The notes beneath the pieces were generated by a model that had not been told where the DNA came from, made no database searches, and saw only the letters and a list, made by a program, of their open reading frames with translations. From positions 589,924 to 653,923 of the forward strand of contig ONZQ02000014.1 in NCBI GenBank assembly GCA_900312665.1: a stretch of DNA of 64,000 nt, in the 5' to 3' direction. Source of the stretch: Cephalotrichum gorgonifer (lineage: Eukaryota; Ascomycota; Sordariomycetes; Microascales; Microascaceae). Of the stretch, positions 23,175 to 34,892 are shown piece by piece (the first letter of the stretch is position 1; the number at the start of each line of letters is the position of its first letter). The translations under genes were made by a program, and so were the position numbers.

Positions 23175-23973
23175 GCGGCGCATAGGAAAAGGGAAGCCTC
23201 TGAATGATGATATCACGATACTTACGAAATCTGGGGGGACATATTTGGGTTTGGGATTTGGATTTTGGCGCGACGGCCATGTAGAGCGACATGGTTGCTC
23301 TCTCCTGGAGGGGGTTACCCTCTGGCATTCATATTCATGGGCGTTCTTCTTTGGGTTGGAGGGAAACTATTAATCGCGGAACTATCTAATCGCGGAGGAT
23401 ACTTGCAAAACCTCTTTTTTTGTCTTTATAGTCGCTTTATTTGCGTCTGCGAAATATACCCGGCGCACTGCCACGTTTCCTTCCTACCGTTTTTTCTTCT
23501 TGCGATGATGAAGCTCTTCTCTGACCTGGAATCGTAAAGAATCACTACTTTCTCCACCCCCTCGGCACGTCTCTTTAGACCTCATTTGAAAGAAGGAAAC
23601 GAATGCACGAAGTAATGATAAGTCTTGGACCCAGATAACGCCTGGAAGCAGGAGGGGGTGACATAGCCATGCAGACAGAAGAGAGAGCTGGCCGTATGAG
23701 TGTGGGCACAAAATGGGGGGTAAAATATGTTTGTATTTGGTTGTTATCTTTGTCCTCCACGAGAGGAGAGGCAACGTAGATAATCCAGACGAGACCCAAA
23801 CGCCAACCTTAAAAAACTCCGTACTGTCCCTCTGCCCAGCCCTCTTTTTTTCACACTCCTTCTTCTAATAAGCGCTTTCTCTACAAGGCTCGCGCACAAA
23901 GTACAAGGTGTGGGACGACCAACACCCGCTCTGTCTCCGCCTCTTCCCTCACAAGCCCTCTCCCTATCCCTCT
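23175..23973. other. Convergent 3' region, 7TM gene and RPB5
   Basis: Two genes end here. AT-rich runs near 23410 and 23490 fit 3' UTRs. No further gene is seen. Confidence 0.55.
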
Positions 23974-24857
23974 TTACACGCACATCCTGTAACTCGCGTA
24001 CCTCCCCGCCGTCTCCGAGTTCCTGATAATCTTCACCACGTGGCCCCTCCTCAGCCCGAGATACCTCGCGACGGGGTCCTTCTGGAGGATCCTCGGCAGC
24101 TGCGTCTCCTTGAGGCGGTACCTCTTCAGCAGGGCGATCTTCTCCTCCTTGGACAGGAGCACGTGCTTGGGGACGAGCTCGTGGTGGGTGATGTTGACGA
24201 GGAGGTCCTCCTCGATGAAGCACTCGAGCTGGGCGTAGCTCTCGGCGGCGGCGATGAACTTGCGGGCGGCGGGGGTGAGGGGCACGCGGGTGACGAGGAT
24301 GCCGACGCGCGCGTGCTGGCCCACGACGGTGTGGATGAACTCCTTGACCTGCGCCACGCCCATGTTGTCCGACGCGAGGAACTGCACGAAGATGGTGCCG
24401 CACTCGGGCTCGGGCGCGGGGTTGTCGGGCGTGGCGGGCGGCGTGAACTTGCGGATCATGGCGTCGCTGGGGCGGGCGGAGAACTGGAGGAGTTGGCGGC
24501 TAAGCAAGGGGGGAGAACTACGGGTTAGTGATGTTGCACTGGTTATCGTCGGGGGAGGGGGAGGAGGGGGGACATACACAATGTCGCCGTTCTCGTCGAC
24601 GAACTTGTTCCTGAACTGCTCGTGGGTAATCTTGACTTCGCTTTCTGCGAGCTCGTATTCCTAATCATCGCGCGGCGAGGTTAGCGACGAATACAAATAA
24701 AATATATATCGAAGACAAGATGCGATGCTTCGAATAGGGAAGGAGAGGAGGGGTCGGCGCATACCCTGTCAGATACCAGCTCCATCACCGTCCTGTAGAC
24801 CCTCCACATGCGGGTGATCTCCTTATCGGAGGTGTGAGACATCCTTTCGTCCGCCAT
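23974..24857 (-). CDS. RPB5: RNA polymerases I, II and III subunit Rpb5 (RPABC1)
   Basis: Common subunit of all three nuclear RNA polymerases, part of the jaw that contacts downstream DNA. Three exons, 24857-24765, 24660-24578 and 24499-23974, give 233 residues (yeast 215, human 210). The N-terminal jaw domain begins ITRMWRVYRTVMELVSDR; the assembly domain contains LVNITHHELVPKHVLLSKEE, then LPRILQKDPVARYLGLRRG and ends VVKIIRNSETAGRYASYR, which is nearly invariant in eukaryotes. A short insert near residues 73-83 (TPPATPDNPAPE) accounts for the extra length. Introns are 104 and 78 nt, with donors GTATGC and GTATGT; intron 2 is C-rich directly after the donor. The ATG at 24857 is the first in frame. 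Confidence 0.96.
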
Positions 24858-27435
24858 GATGATGGATGCGGGTCAAGTATATGTTGGGAGGGTAGTAGCG
24901 GATAGGCGTAGCAAAGTTCGGTATGCGGCGGAGGTTCAGGGAAGCCGAAGCTACGTGCGAGGTTGTGGAGGCAGTGGGCAGTAAATAGGCTCTCTCGGTT
25001 CTAGACTGGTGGCTGAGGAACAGGAAAAAATATCGCGTCAGCCTTGCTGGTCTGTGCGCGGCGACCGCCGATGACTGTCTGAGCTGGGTCGGGTCCAGAG
25101 AAACATAGGTGGGGGAAGGTGGGGTGTTGGTGGGGTGGAAATAGTGGGGGTCACGTGGAATCTTAGGTTCACATGGTCGATGAATTGACATCTCTCTGTT
25201 CTCTCAGGCTGGGCTCCAGCGGAGCAACATGCGGAAGTCTGTCAATAACCGACTAGCACCTGCCATGTCCGCCTGGGTAGCTCCTATCCGCTCCGGTAGC
25301 CCCTAGCCGCTCCGGTAGCTCCTGCCATGCCCGATTCAATAGCTTCCTTTACATGGGCCACTTGATAGCTCCTCCCTCACGGCCCCCTCAGTAGCTCTTG
25401 CTATGATCGCTTCGGCGACGACGCTCTGCTAATCTCATGATCTTCGGGAATGCAAGCCTGGTGGGTAGCCACAATACGCGACACCATTTTTCAGGGACCA
25501 TCGTACCTATACCAGATCTAACATGCATCGGCTGTGCAATCTTTTTGTCCTCTGCTATCTCAGATTCCCTTCCAGTACACAATTTCGCTCCCCGTGCCCC
25601 TCTTACTCTTTGTAACCAAGTATGTCACAAAGTTAAACATCTTGCGATATTCAGCCGGCCGAAAGAAGCCCCGGCGTGGCAGCGCCCGATGCCAACTTAC
25701 CGGGAAGATCCAGTGTCTTCTATCCTGCGAGATTCGATGAGGGGCGACATACCTCTACAGTCTCTGCAGCCTGGATGGAGGTGCCAGCTCTCTAGCCTTG
25801 ATTGGACACAAGCCAGGCCAGAGTGCAACATCTAACGAGAGAGAAGAACAAGAAGGCGACAGCTCTAACAGGAGAAAGGTATCACCCAGAGGAGCAGGAG
25901 GAGGCCAGATAAGAGGAGAATAAGGCCATCTTGTAGACGATAACACTTCGAAGCGCCTTGCGCGAGGTAGCCAAGGAATGTGTAGGATAGGCGCGGACCA
26001 CGTTCAAGGTGAGTGGCGGCTCAAGTTTATAGTGAACCAAGGAACCTAACCTGACAGTTCGATCTCATGAGGCCATCTTTTCGTCGCACCTAGAATCATT
26101 AACTGAGACGGGAAGGGACGAGTTTCGTGAGAGCCAAATCCCTGACCATGGCGCCCCGGCGCCAGCTTTTGAGTCGGGCTTTAGCACCGGGACGGCCCTG
26201 TCGGCAGTCTCTTCGCCCTTCCCCTGCTCGTTGACTCATTCTTTACTGCCGAAACCATGGATTGCGTTTCGGTAAGAATCCAATCCTGGGGAGTTCACGG
26301 CTACTTGATCCGCGAGATGAGGTTCACGGTCCCCATCTATCACCAAAATATGGCTTCGAGGTTGCGTTGGGCATATGGGAGGATCAAACGACTAGCGGAA
26401 GCGAGCTATCGCCGGAAGAAAGAGAATCATCACCGGAAGAGAGTGCGCCATCAAGGGTAAAAAAGAAGTCCTCGCTTCAATGCTGAAAGGCGAGGTGATG
26501 GCAATTGGCAGGAGCCTAGGTACTCAGGTTCACCTATGAGACCCAAGCAGCGGCCAGCTCTCCAAACTGGGGCCCAGCTAGCCTGGCAGTATCGCCGCAC
26601 TAATCACAGTGCCTACCGGACCGGGAGATCCCGCAAGAGAACGCTTGTAGTGCTCTCAACCATTGACGTTGGGTCCAGTAGCGGCAGCTGCAGAGAGAGA
26701 GGTATGTGGAGAGCGAAGGCAAGCCAGCAGGTGGGATCCATGGCTGAGAGCCGTCCCTGACTAACAAAATAGGGGTAACATTTGTTTGGGAGAGAAGGCA
26801 GCGGGAGCCGCCGAGTCGCCACCGCTAAGTATGATCTTAGTGCTGGACGAGTCTAACTAACGGATTCACCACATCGAACCCTTAGTCTGTTTGTCCTGAC
26901 CTGTGTTTGCTCTCAACTCATTTTCCCCTTGGGCAGTATGTCTGGCGGAAGGGCTAATGCTCCAAGTGGTTAAAGTGCAGCGAATATTACAGGATGCTCC
27001 TATCATAATAAATGAGCCAGAGTAGTTCATAACCATCTGGTGATCGCTACAGAGAGCTCTTTGAGGAGAGAGGCGGGCATGGCTTCCCTCAGTACCCCTG
27101 GTCAACATGAACAGTGAGTGAGAGAGCTGCACACATTAAGCACCAGCAAACGGGCTGGTACAAAGGTACATCCTCTTGCCCCACTAATTCAGCAGTGGAC
27201 ACATAATTCCGTGCACCAGAACGAATTAAGGGTAGCAGCTCCACCCAATATTTCCAGTCTCATAACGACCATTTTTTTCAACATCGACCGCATTCGGGGT
27301 TTATCCTGCCTCGCTCCCTCACCCCATAAATTGCCTCCACATTCCCCCTCTTCCCCCTTCTCCCCCACTTCTTCGGGTTTCCACACTCTTCTCAGAGACA
27401 TTCCTCCCAGTGTCCCGTTCACCTCCACACTCACA
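24858..27435. other. Intergenic with probable decayed sequence
   Basis: About 2.6 kb without an intact gene. It contains a degenerate TAGCTCCT tandem array (25252-25410), and several overlapping short frames between 26110 and 26760 that read like protein but are broken by stops and frame changes. The last 200 bases are a CT-rich leader for BFR1. Confidence 0.45.
25252..25410. repeat. Degenerate tandem repeat, TAGCTCCT core
   Basis: About seven diverged units of 19-26 bases each begin with (G/A)TAGC(T/A)CCT or a near match. The two best-conserved adjacent units are 19 bases (25276-25294 and 25295-25313). Spacing varies, so the array has decayed. Confidence 0.6.
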
Positions 27436-29091
27436 ATGTCTGCCGACGCTGCCACAAAGGCTCCCACGCCTGCGAACGCCAACGGCGATGCCGCCCCGGC
27501 TGTGGAGAAGAATGTCAAGCCCGCGAAGCCCGATGAGGATGCCTATAAGAAGGCCCTAGAGCAGGCTGAGAAGGAGCACAAGGCTGTGATGGTCAAGTTT
27601 GTATGTTGTTAACATCTGTTATCCACGAATGCAGCTCCCGCTGCTGCCCCTGTCCCCGGACATTTTTTGTGCCAATGGGGCTGAACGCCATTGACGCCGA
27701 ACTACTGCTGACCCGGCTACAGAACGCCATCAAGGACAAGATCGAGCTCGCCCAGCCCAACCGCAACAAGGAGCAGGCGAGCCCCGCGCAGAAGCGCCGC
27801 CAGGAGCTCATCGCCCAGCTCACCGAGATCCGCCAGAAGCAGGCCGGTTTCAAGAACGCCCGCGCCACCAAGTTCGACCAGATCAAGCGCCTCGACGAGC
27901 AGCTCAAGAGCCGCATCGCCGAGCAGAAGACGGCCCGCGCCAAGGTGTCCTACAAGAGCGTCGAGGATCTTGACAACCAGATGGCGGAGAAGAAGCGCCT
28001 CGTCGACTCTGGCACCCTCAAGATTGTCGAGGAGAAGAAGCTCCTCAGCGAGATCTCGGCCATGACCAAGCAGCGCAAGACCTTCTCGACGTTCGACGAC
28101 GGCCAGAAGCAGATCGACCAGCTCAAGGCCAAGATAAAGGAGATCAAGGATGGCGCCGAGGACCCCGAGCAGAAGGCCCTGAGCGAGAAGTACAACGTCC
28201 TTCAGAAGGAGCTCGACGTGATCAAGGCCGAGGCCGACGAGGCTTACAAGAGCCTCGGCGCCCTCCGGGACGAGCGGTCGCGCCTGAAGGCCGAACAGGA
28301 CGCCACGTTCAGCGCCATCAAGAAGATCAAAGACGACTTCTACGGGCAGAAGCGCGCATTCGCGGCCTGGGAGCGCGAGGCGAAGGAGAAGGCGCGCGAG
28401 AGGCAGCGCGCCGAGCGCGAGCGCTTCAACAAGGAGCGCAAGAAGGCCGAGGCCGAGAGGCTCCTCGAGGAGGCTTCCGACCCTGCCTTCCTCGAGGAGA
28501 TTCGCCGCGCCAGCAGCCTCCTCAAGTTCCTCGACCCCTCGGCCGCGCCCGCCTCCGATAGGGCGCCCCTGCTCGCCGCTAGCGGCCTTGCGGCCCAGGC
28601 GCAGCGCACCGTCGAGGACTCCGCGCCCAAGGGCATGAAGCTCGCCCGCAAGGAGGACCGCGACGACGACTACCTTGCCCCCGTGAAGAAGGGCAAGAAG
28701 GGCAAGAAGACCCGCGGTGAGGCGGCGAGCGCCTCGAGCAAGTTCAACTGCCCTCCCTCGGTGGTGCAGGATTGCGCGTTCCTGAACATCGACCCGCCCA
28801 TGAGCTCGGCCGATGTCCCCGCCGTCGTTGAGAAGGTTCAGGCCAAGCTGGCGGAGTGGAAGGCCGGCCAGACGGCTCAGACTCAGAAGGTACGCCTATT
28901 TTCATTTCTAACTATCCTCCCCTCCCTATGTTTGATCTTCAAGGTGGACTAACACGCCTCGATTCTAGAACATTGAGAAGGCGAAGAAGGAGATCGCTCG
29001 CCTCGAGGCCGAGGAAGCTGCTGAGGCCACCAACGGCAAGTCCGAGTCTCCCAAGGAGGAGCCCAAGGAGGAGGCCGTCAAGGCCGAGTAA
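27436..29091 (+). CDS. BFR1: Bfr1-like polysome-associated coiled-coil protein
   Basis: Homolog of yeast Bfr1, an mRNP protein bound to polysomes at the ER that is linked to nuclear segregation and brefeldin A resistance. Three exons, 27436-27600, 27723-28889 and 28969-29091, give 484 residues, close to yeast (470). Introns are 122 and 79 nt with donors GTATGT and GTACGC; the second has a clear ACTAAC branch site. The protein is mostly coiled coil, rich in Lys, Glu, Ala and Arg, from about residue 30 to 330. The early segment NAIKDKIELAQPNRNKEQAS is a family hallmark formed just after intron 1. A basic KKGKKGKKTRGE patch near 420 precedes the conserved FNCPPSVVQDCAFLNIDPP near 436, and the end is acidic Glu/Lys-rich. 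The leader is CT-rich, and codon use is strongly GC-ending, as in highly expressed genes. Confidence 0.93.
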
Positions 29092-29290
29092 GCCCTAAAC
29101 AGGACTTTTCCTTCCATCGTCGTCCACCATGGAGTGGATACGATGTGAAAGAGGGGGAAAAAAAACCAACCGCGGATGCCTGGGAACTTTCAAGGTACAT
29201 TCTTCTTAAGAGGTAAAATAGGGATTCAAAAAAACTGGGTTCTAAAAGAGGAGAAGGGGGAAAAAGGGGGGGGGTTCTTTTGAGCGGGAG

Positions 29291-29537
29291 GGATGGGAAG
29301 TTCACACCGCATTTGATNNNNNNNNNNNNNNNNNNNNNNNNNNNNNNNNNNNNNNNNNNNNNNNNNNNNNNNNNNNNNNNNNNNNNNNNNNNNNNNNNNN
29401 NNNNNNNNNNNNNNNNNNNNNNNNNNNNNNNNNNNNNNNNNNNNNNNNNNNNNNNNNNNNNNNNNNNNNNNNNNNNNNNNNNNNNNNNNNNNNNNNNNNN
29501 NNNNNNNNNNNNTGGGAAGTTCACACCGCTATTTGAT
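29291..29537. repeat. Direct repeat flanking an assembly gap
   Basis: The sequence TGGGAAGTTCACACCGC followed by ATTTGAT occurs just left of the gap (ending 29317) and again just right of it (29513-29536), differing by a single inserted T. The gap edges therefore look like overlapping contig ends. Confidence 0.85.
29318..29512. other. Assembly gap, 195 N
   Basis: A run of 195 undetermined bases in the 3' flank of BFR1. It does not interrupt any called gene. Confidence 0.99.
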
Positions 29538-30782
29538 GGCGTTCGGTTTTTTTTTTTTTTTTTTGCGTTCTGCGTTTTTGGCTTGTAATTTTTTTTTTGG
29601 GATGTAACAAACGTCTCTCCTATTCTTGAAATTTGTTATTATATCCTAAATCCCATTTAATTTCTTCATCCAGCTTCTTTTTCAAGGAAACGGAAAAAAG
29701 GGGGCAAAGAAAGAACTTCTGGCCCTTAGTCTGTTCCTCTTGTGACGCCATCCTCGGGGTTTCTTCGCCTAGTTGACAAGACAGCGTCCGTTGCTGGGAG
29801 TGGATCTTTGTATCTACCGTTCCTACACACCCCTTCGCTAGCAAGTCTTGGTTGGGATAGGGGCATGTCAATATATACTACGACTACACCTTAAACGTGG
29901 GGTGGGGAGTGGGATTTCCACTGGTGTCTCGCATGTGAGTCCGGGGACTGCATATTGGGCACAATTCATGTATTGCTTCCCAACCCCACGGCTTGTCAAT
30001 ACCCCGTGCCCCATACATACCCCATACTCCTAGATCTACAGACACCTTATCAGCCTTGGCTTAAGATTTGAAGGAGATTTGCTATTCATCGGGGATATAT
30101 TCATTAGCTGTCTCTCAAGGTGCTGCTCCCTCCTGACTCCCCTGCCATAATGTTCATGTTCCCAATCCGTCCAAACTCTAGCTCTGCTGGTTGCCACGCC
30201 GTGTGTCCCCCTTTATACACCCCTTAACAATCTGAATAGCAATAACATCCCCCCATCTCTCAAACGCTATCTTGTGTGTACAAAACAATGAAATGGCGGA
30301 GCAAGCCGAGCGTATTGAGTGGTTCCTCCTGGAGCCTTCCTCAAAGACGTGATAACAAGGTCGCTCCCGGCGAAACGAGTAGAGAGATTCTCGGTAAAAG
30401 AGTAGAGGGGGTTTTCAGCATTGCCAAAAAATAATCCATCGGTTCGTTTTCGCGAGCCGACAGATCCAAACGCGCCGCGACCTCAGGTCTTGGTAGATTT
30501 CCCACACACAGCCCATGCAAGCTTCGACATCGATTTCTCACCATGCCATGTCATAAATTGGTCGCGTAAATCGTTAAAAAAGAAGAATAAGAAGACGAAG
30601 AAGAAGGAGAAGAAGAATGAAAGAAAGACCAGCTAGAAAGGCCAAAAAAGGGCCGGCCAAGTGAGATCGGATAGGTAAATCGTAAACGCCATACACTTTT
30701 TTCGCTGAATCATTAACATGCTGTCATCGTAAACCTGCCAGTCACTGAGTGCTATATCCCGAAGGGTTGGCCTGTTGACCGG

Positions 30783-31594
30783 CTACCACTGCGGTCCGGC
30801 GTAATATGTGGTAGGCGGTGGCGGCGGCAAACGCGAGTTCCGTCGCTCTCCCCGGGACGGTGGTCGCGGCGTCCTCCTGCCCATCCCCTGCATGGGCATT
30901 GGCGGTGGTGGGGGCGGCGTTCTTCTGTCTCGCATGGTCTCTGGTGGTGGATGGAACGGCCCGTTGGCTATGGTGGCAGGGCGGCGGGTGACCTTCCGAC
31001 TGCCACTCAGGGCACTGAGGGGGGGATCCTTAACGGCGGGGTCGTCCTCGGGCGGTACTGTTAGCTCGACTAGGCTAAAGAAGTACTGGAGCACTTCCGG
31101 GTAGCGCTGGACGCTGGTCTGCCAGTCTTCGTCGATGCCGCGCTTTAGTACTTGCTGGGCATGAGCTATTTCGCTTTGGTGGGGGGCGGGTCGATAGTTA
31201 TAGTATGCCGCTTGTTGTAAGCTGTCGAGGTGTTCGGAATGGGCTGCTTTCCTCCGCTCCGACAGCACACCAAAGTAGGCGAGGATATAGTCCTGCGCGT
31301 GTAATCTGGCCCAGTCCCTGTGCACGTCTCGTTAGCTGATGTCTCGGATTTCCGGGCGGGTGGTGCCATGATTCAAGGCCTTCTTGAGACCTATACTTAC
31401 CGAATGCTGGCATACATGGCGTCCATCATCCGACGCTCGGCATGAGAAATGGCGGTCTCCAGCGCCTTGGCTTCGCAGTCACACCGCAAGTTGGCGGCGC
31501 CGCCGCAAATGGCACAGTCCGGGTCCATCCTGATGAGTGAATTGCGAGACTTCCGGGACTTTGGCCTACGGGGCTTGTCCTCTCTGGGATACAT
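30783..31594 (-). CDS. Conserved-looking fungal protein, Cys motif and Pro-rich tail
   Basis: No family name recognised. Two exons, 31594-31401 and 31317-30783, joined over an 83-nt GTAAGT...CACAG intron with a GCTAACG branch site, encode 242 residues. The start is the first ATG; the frame is open further upstream without one. After a basic N-terminus (RRPKSRKSRNS) comes a short Cys cluster, CAICGG...LRCDCEAKALE (residues 27-44), resembling half of a zinc-binding knuckle. A helical region follows (HAERRMMDAMYASIRDWARLH across the splice site, then ILAYFGVLSERRKAAH and VLQYFFSLVELTVPPEDDP), and finally a disordered Pro/Arg tail with PPPPPP runs from about residue 165. Function unknown; the Pro-rich end could bind SH3 or WW domains (inference). 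Confidence 0.82.
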
Positions 31595-34500
31595 CTTAGC
31601 GGTTGTCAAAGGCGATGACGTCGTAAGGGGATCGATGGGCGAGACTCGAGGGAGGATGAGGGTATGTTTGGACGCCGGGGTGGAGGGGCGGGGTATCAGT
31701 GCGGAGGGGAGGCCGATCGAGTTTGTCAAGGTCCAAGGCCAGTATTGCAGTATTGTACAGGGGTATGTTGTGATGCTGAAAGAAGTGAAAACAGGTAATT
31801 CGGAATTACAAACATGACAAGGAATACACGATGATCATTAGTCTCCTTCCCCAGGACCCTACTAGGGGTCTCATGAGGACCGGCCAGGGAGACACAGAAG
31901 TAAAGACAGAGAGTTCGAGTTTCGTGAAGTGACGACACCAACACTGTCCCCGTATGTGGAGGGAAGAGGAAAGGGGAAAGGGGGGGGAAGGGACTAGAGG
32001 GGAAGGAGAGAAGGGGGGAAGATAATGTGAGAGGGAATGAGAGTCCAAGACTTACATGAGTTTTAAGAATCAAGTACTCGCAGGGCCGGTGGAGGAAAGA
32101 GAGTTAGGCTCAAGGTGGAAGTGGGATGAAACCACTTTGGGAGAGACAGAGTACAGTGTACAGAGAAAAGACAGTCGAGGGAGAACGGCCGCCACTCGTC
32201 GAGTCGACTAAGTATCCTGCAAGAGGAGCAGGTGCGAGCAGCAAGTCAGAGCCACAGACGAGCGTCGTCCTGCTGGGGGTCGCGAATAAGAAAGGACCAG
32301 CAAAGCCCGAGGCACGTTTATGGTACGGGAGAACGGTGGTGCCCGCGTGCGCGTGCTCGTAGGCGGGGCCGGGCTCGGCGGAGCAGAGAAACGCTACGGG
32401 TTGGCTGACGAGGATGTATGTGACGATATGACAAATGGAAGTTTGTATCCGTTGTCAAGATGCTCTTGCTACAAGTAGTGACAGGAGCTAGAACGGAATG
32501 ACTAGTTTGGTCGGTCAGGAATCAGCCGTGTTTACGGGTGGAAGTAGATGGAGAGGTAAACATGGAATTGAAGGAAGGCGGTGGGAGGAGAGGCGAGAGT
32601 GGCGATGAGGGTGGGAGAATGATCAACACGGCTAAGGAATGCAGATGAAGAATGGGGAAGGGGGGGAGGACGAGAGAAGGCCGGAGGCGATGAGTGGAGA
32701 GATGCGAATGAATTGGCAACATGAGCCACTTCTGACGAGCAGGTTGGCAGCTAGACGAAGACGATGTCGTGGCTCGAATGCAGGCCCGCTAGCGTATGCA
32801 AGCAGAGCGGCGTTGGCCCAATGGCACTGGGAGGGGTTGGTGGGATCTGATAGTGCCCGGACGCCTGATTGACTCTCTCAGGGACGGATTGGGGGGGGCA
32901 GCTGGGCAGCCCGGAGACACTTCGTTTCATGCATTGGATCGGGGACTAGGGATTTGTTTTCCCAGGGGGAGCAACAGAGCACGGGATGGGGTGGTCTGGT
33001 GATGGAGTGGTGGGGAGATATGGCGCGGGGACATACGGAATGGAGAAGAGGTCCAAGGGTGGGATAGGGACTTGCCGGGGATTGGATTCAGAGGGTGACA
33101 ACGTACTAGAGGGTTCTTTTGCAGAACGACGGCGAATTGAAGGCAATCGGTCTCTCGTCCTGTCCGGTGCCACGAGGGAACAGAAGCCTGGGATGCAGAT
33201 GGAGGCGGGCTCTACGGAGTACTCGTACTCGTATCCTGGAAGCCGGCTGCTCAGGAGTTGGAGGGCGGCGGGGAGAGAATTGGAGATTTTAAAAGTGGGA
33301 CTGATTACCGGAGAGCTCGGTAGGGCAGAGGGCAGAGGGCAGAGGGTCGAGTGTGGAGGACAGGGATCGTACCTGTAAATGATAATGCCAAGCGAGGGCT
33401 GGTTCTGGGGGTTGATCGCCGGAGAATGGTGAGAGAGAGCTAGCGAGTGGTATTATCAGGTGAAGGTGAGGGTGCGGATGGGTGGGGGGAGAACACGGGA
33501 CGGACTCCCTTGTTTGAAGCCAAGTTGCCAGCTCTGCAAGTACGAGTAGGGTTGCGAGAGGAGGCGGTGAGGAAGGAGAGAGATGCAATCAATGCAGCTA
33601 ACTCACCCGCAGGGCAGGGCAAGTACTCGGTGCGAGGTAATAGAGGCCGAGAGGTACAAGTAGAGAGGTTTGAAGCGGAGGGAGGTGCGACGCTAAGCAT
33701 CCAATGAGCAGCGGGGGGGCTGGCCGAGGAAGGCGCTTCTGGCCACCCGCATCGTGAGAAAATGAGGGGACGTCGTGATCCGGATACAAGGAGTACCTCT
33801 ATTACTAAATACTCTATGACATTATTGGTGCGGGGCTCCATCTTACGAGTGCGAGTACTCATGCTCCTTGTTTAGTACTTGTGCGACGACCTGGGCACTT
33901 GTGCAACTATGCGGATATCGTAATTGCATTGCGTCTCCGCATGAAACTCGAAAGTCAAGACTCGTATCATCCATCATCCAGTAATACATGTCGCCGTGGA
34001 CGCCTTACGCGCTGCAACACTTCGCAGGGCCGCGACCCTCGACCCTCGTTTCGCTTCTGCTCCCAATTTGAGGAAGCCAGCAAGTAATACCAGGCTTCCC
34101 CCCCCGCCGCCTGCCCCGCCACTGGCCTCCCAATGGCCGCCTCCCAATGGCCGTGACACTCTCCGTCCCACCGGACTGCATGTACAGCGCGCCCTCATTG
34201 GGTGCGGGGGCATGAATGATCGCGTCTGAGCCGACGCCGGGATCGAGGTTTTGCCGCCTGTGGCTAATCAGCGGCGGGATCCGGAATCGGGCTCCTTCAA
34301 GGTCTGCCCGACCCGGGGCGACCACCCACGGAAGTAGCAGTTTTGTCCATATATACGAGGTCTTCCTGTCTTGCTCGCTGCGAGGCGGACTGCCTCCACA
34401 AGTGAAAGTGCATATATACGGAGTACATATGCCCTTATCATCCGGTGCCCAAGAGCAATTCAAGTACATTTCCATCGTGTGGTGGCTGAAGAGCCTGGCC

Positions 34501-34892
34501 GCCATGCGTTCATCCCATCACGGACGACCGGTTGAAGGATAACAATGGCCATCCATCCTTGCAGGTGATGCCTTGTGTTACCGTCTTTACAGAACTGGAA
34601 CAGATGTATTAATAATTATTAGTGGACTCTTGATATGGATTGTTCGACACCAACGTCGCGTTCTCATTGGTGGCGTTCTAGCGTCGCCCCGGGGCGTACG
34701 ACTACAAGTACAAAAATACTTCCATCAACAAACTCACCAATAATACTGCCAGGCAGATCTGGAGGGTCTGAAGATGGGTACGTCGAATCCTAAATTCAAC
34801 CACCGGCTTCACCACCATCTCGACTCCGACTAAGCCCGCCGCACGAGACCTCCCAGCGCCGCATACGAGGCAAAACCCATTGGACGACCACT
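31595..34892. other. Long gene-free, purine-rich stretch
   Basis: About 3.3 kb. From about 31920 to 33750 the plus strand is strongly enriched in G and A (for example 31961-32040 and 32560-32700), which on the minus strand gives the CT-rich sequence typical of a long leader or promoter for the adjacent minus-strand gene. TACTCGTA occurs twice at 33220-33233, with TACGAGTA at 33541. A C-rich run is at 34098-34106. No gene is supported. Confidence 0.5.

Larger units (their letters stand above)
29092..30782. other. Convergent 3' region with assembly gap
   Basis: This holds the ends of BFR1 and of the Cys/Pro-rich gene, homopolymer-rich sequence (poly-G near 29265, poly-T near 29547-29564) and the N gap. 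No gene can be supported. Confidence 0.55.

Noticed and set aside
26941..26990. AGTGGTTAA A-box-like sequence suggesting a tRNA-Ser/Leu
   Set aside because: No B box (GGTTCGA) follows within 100 bases and no stem pairs.
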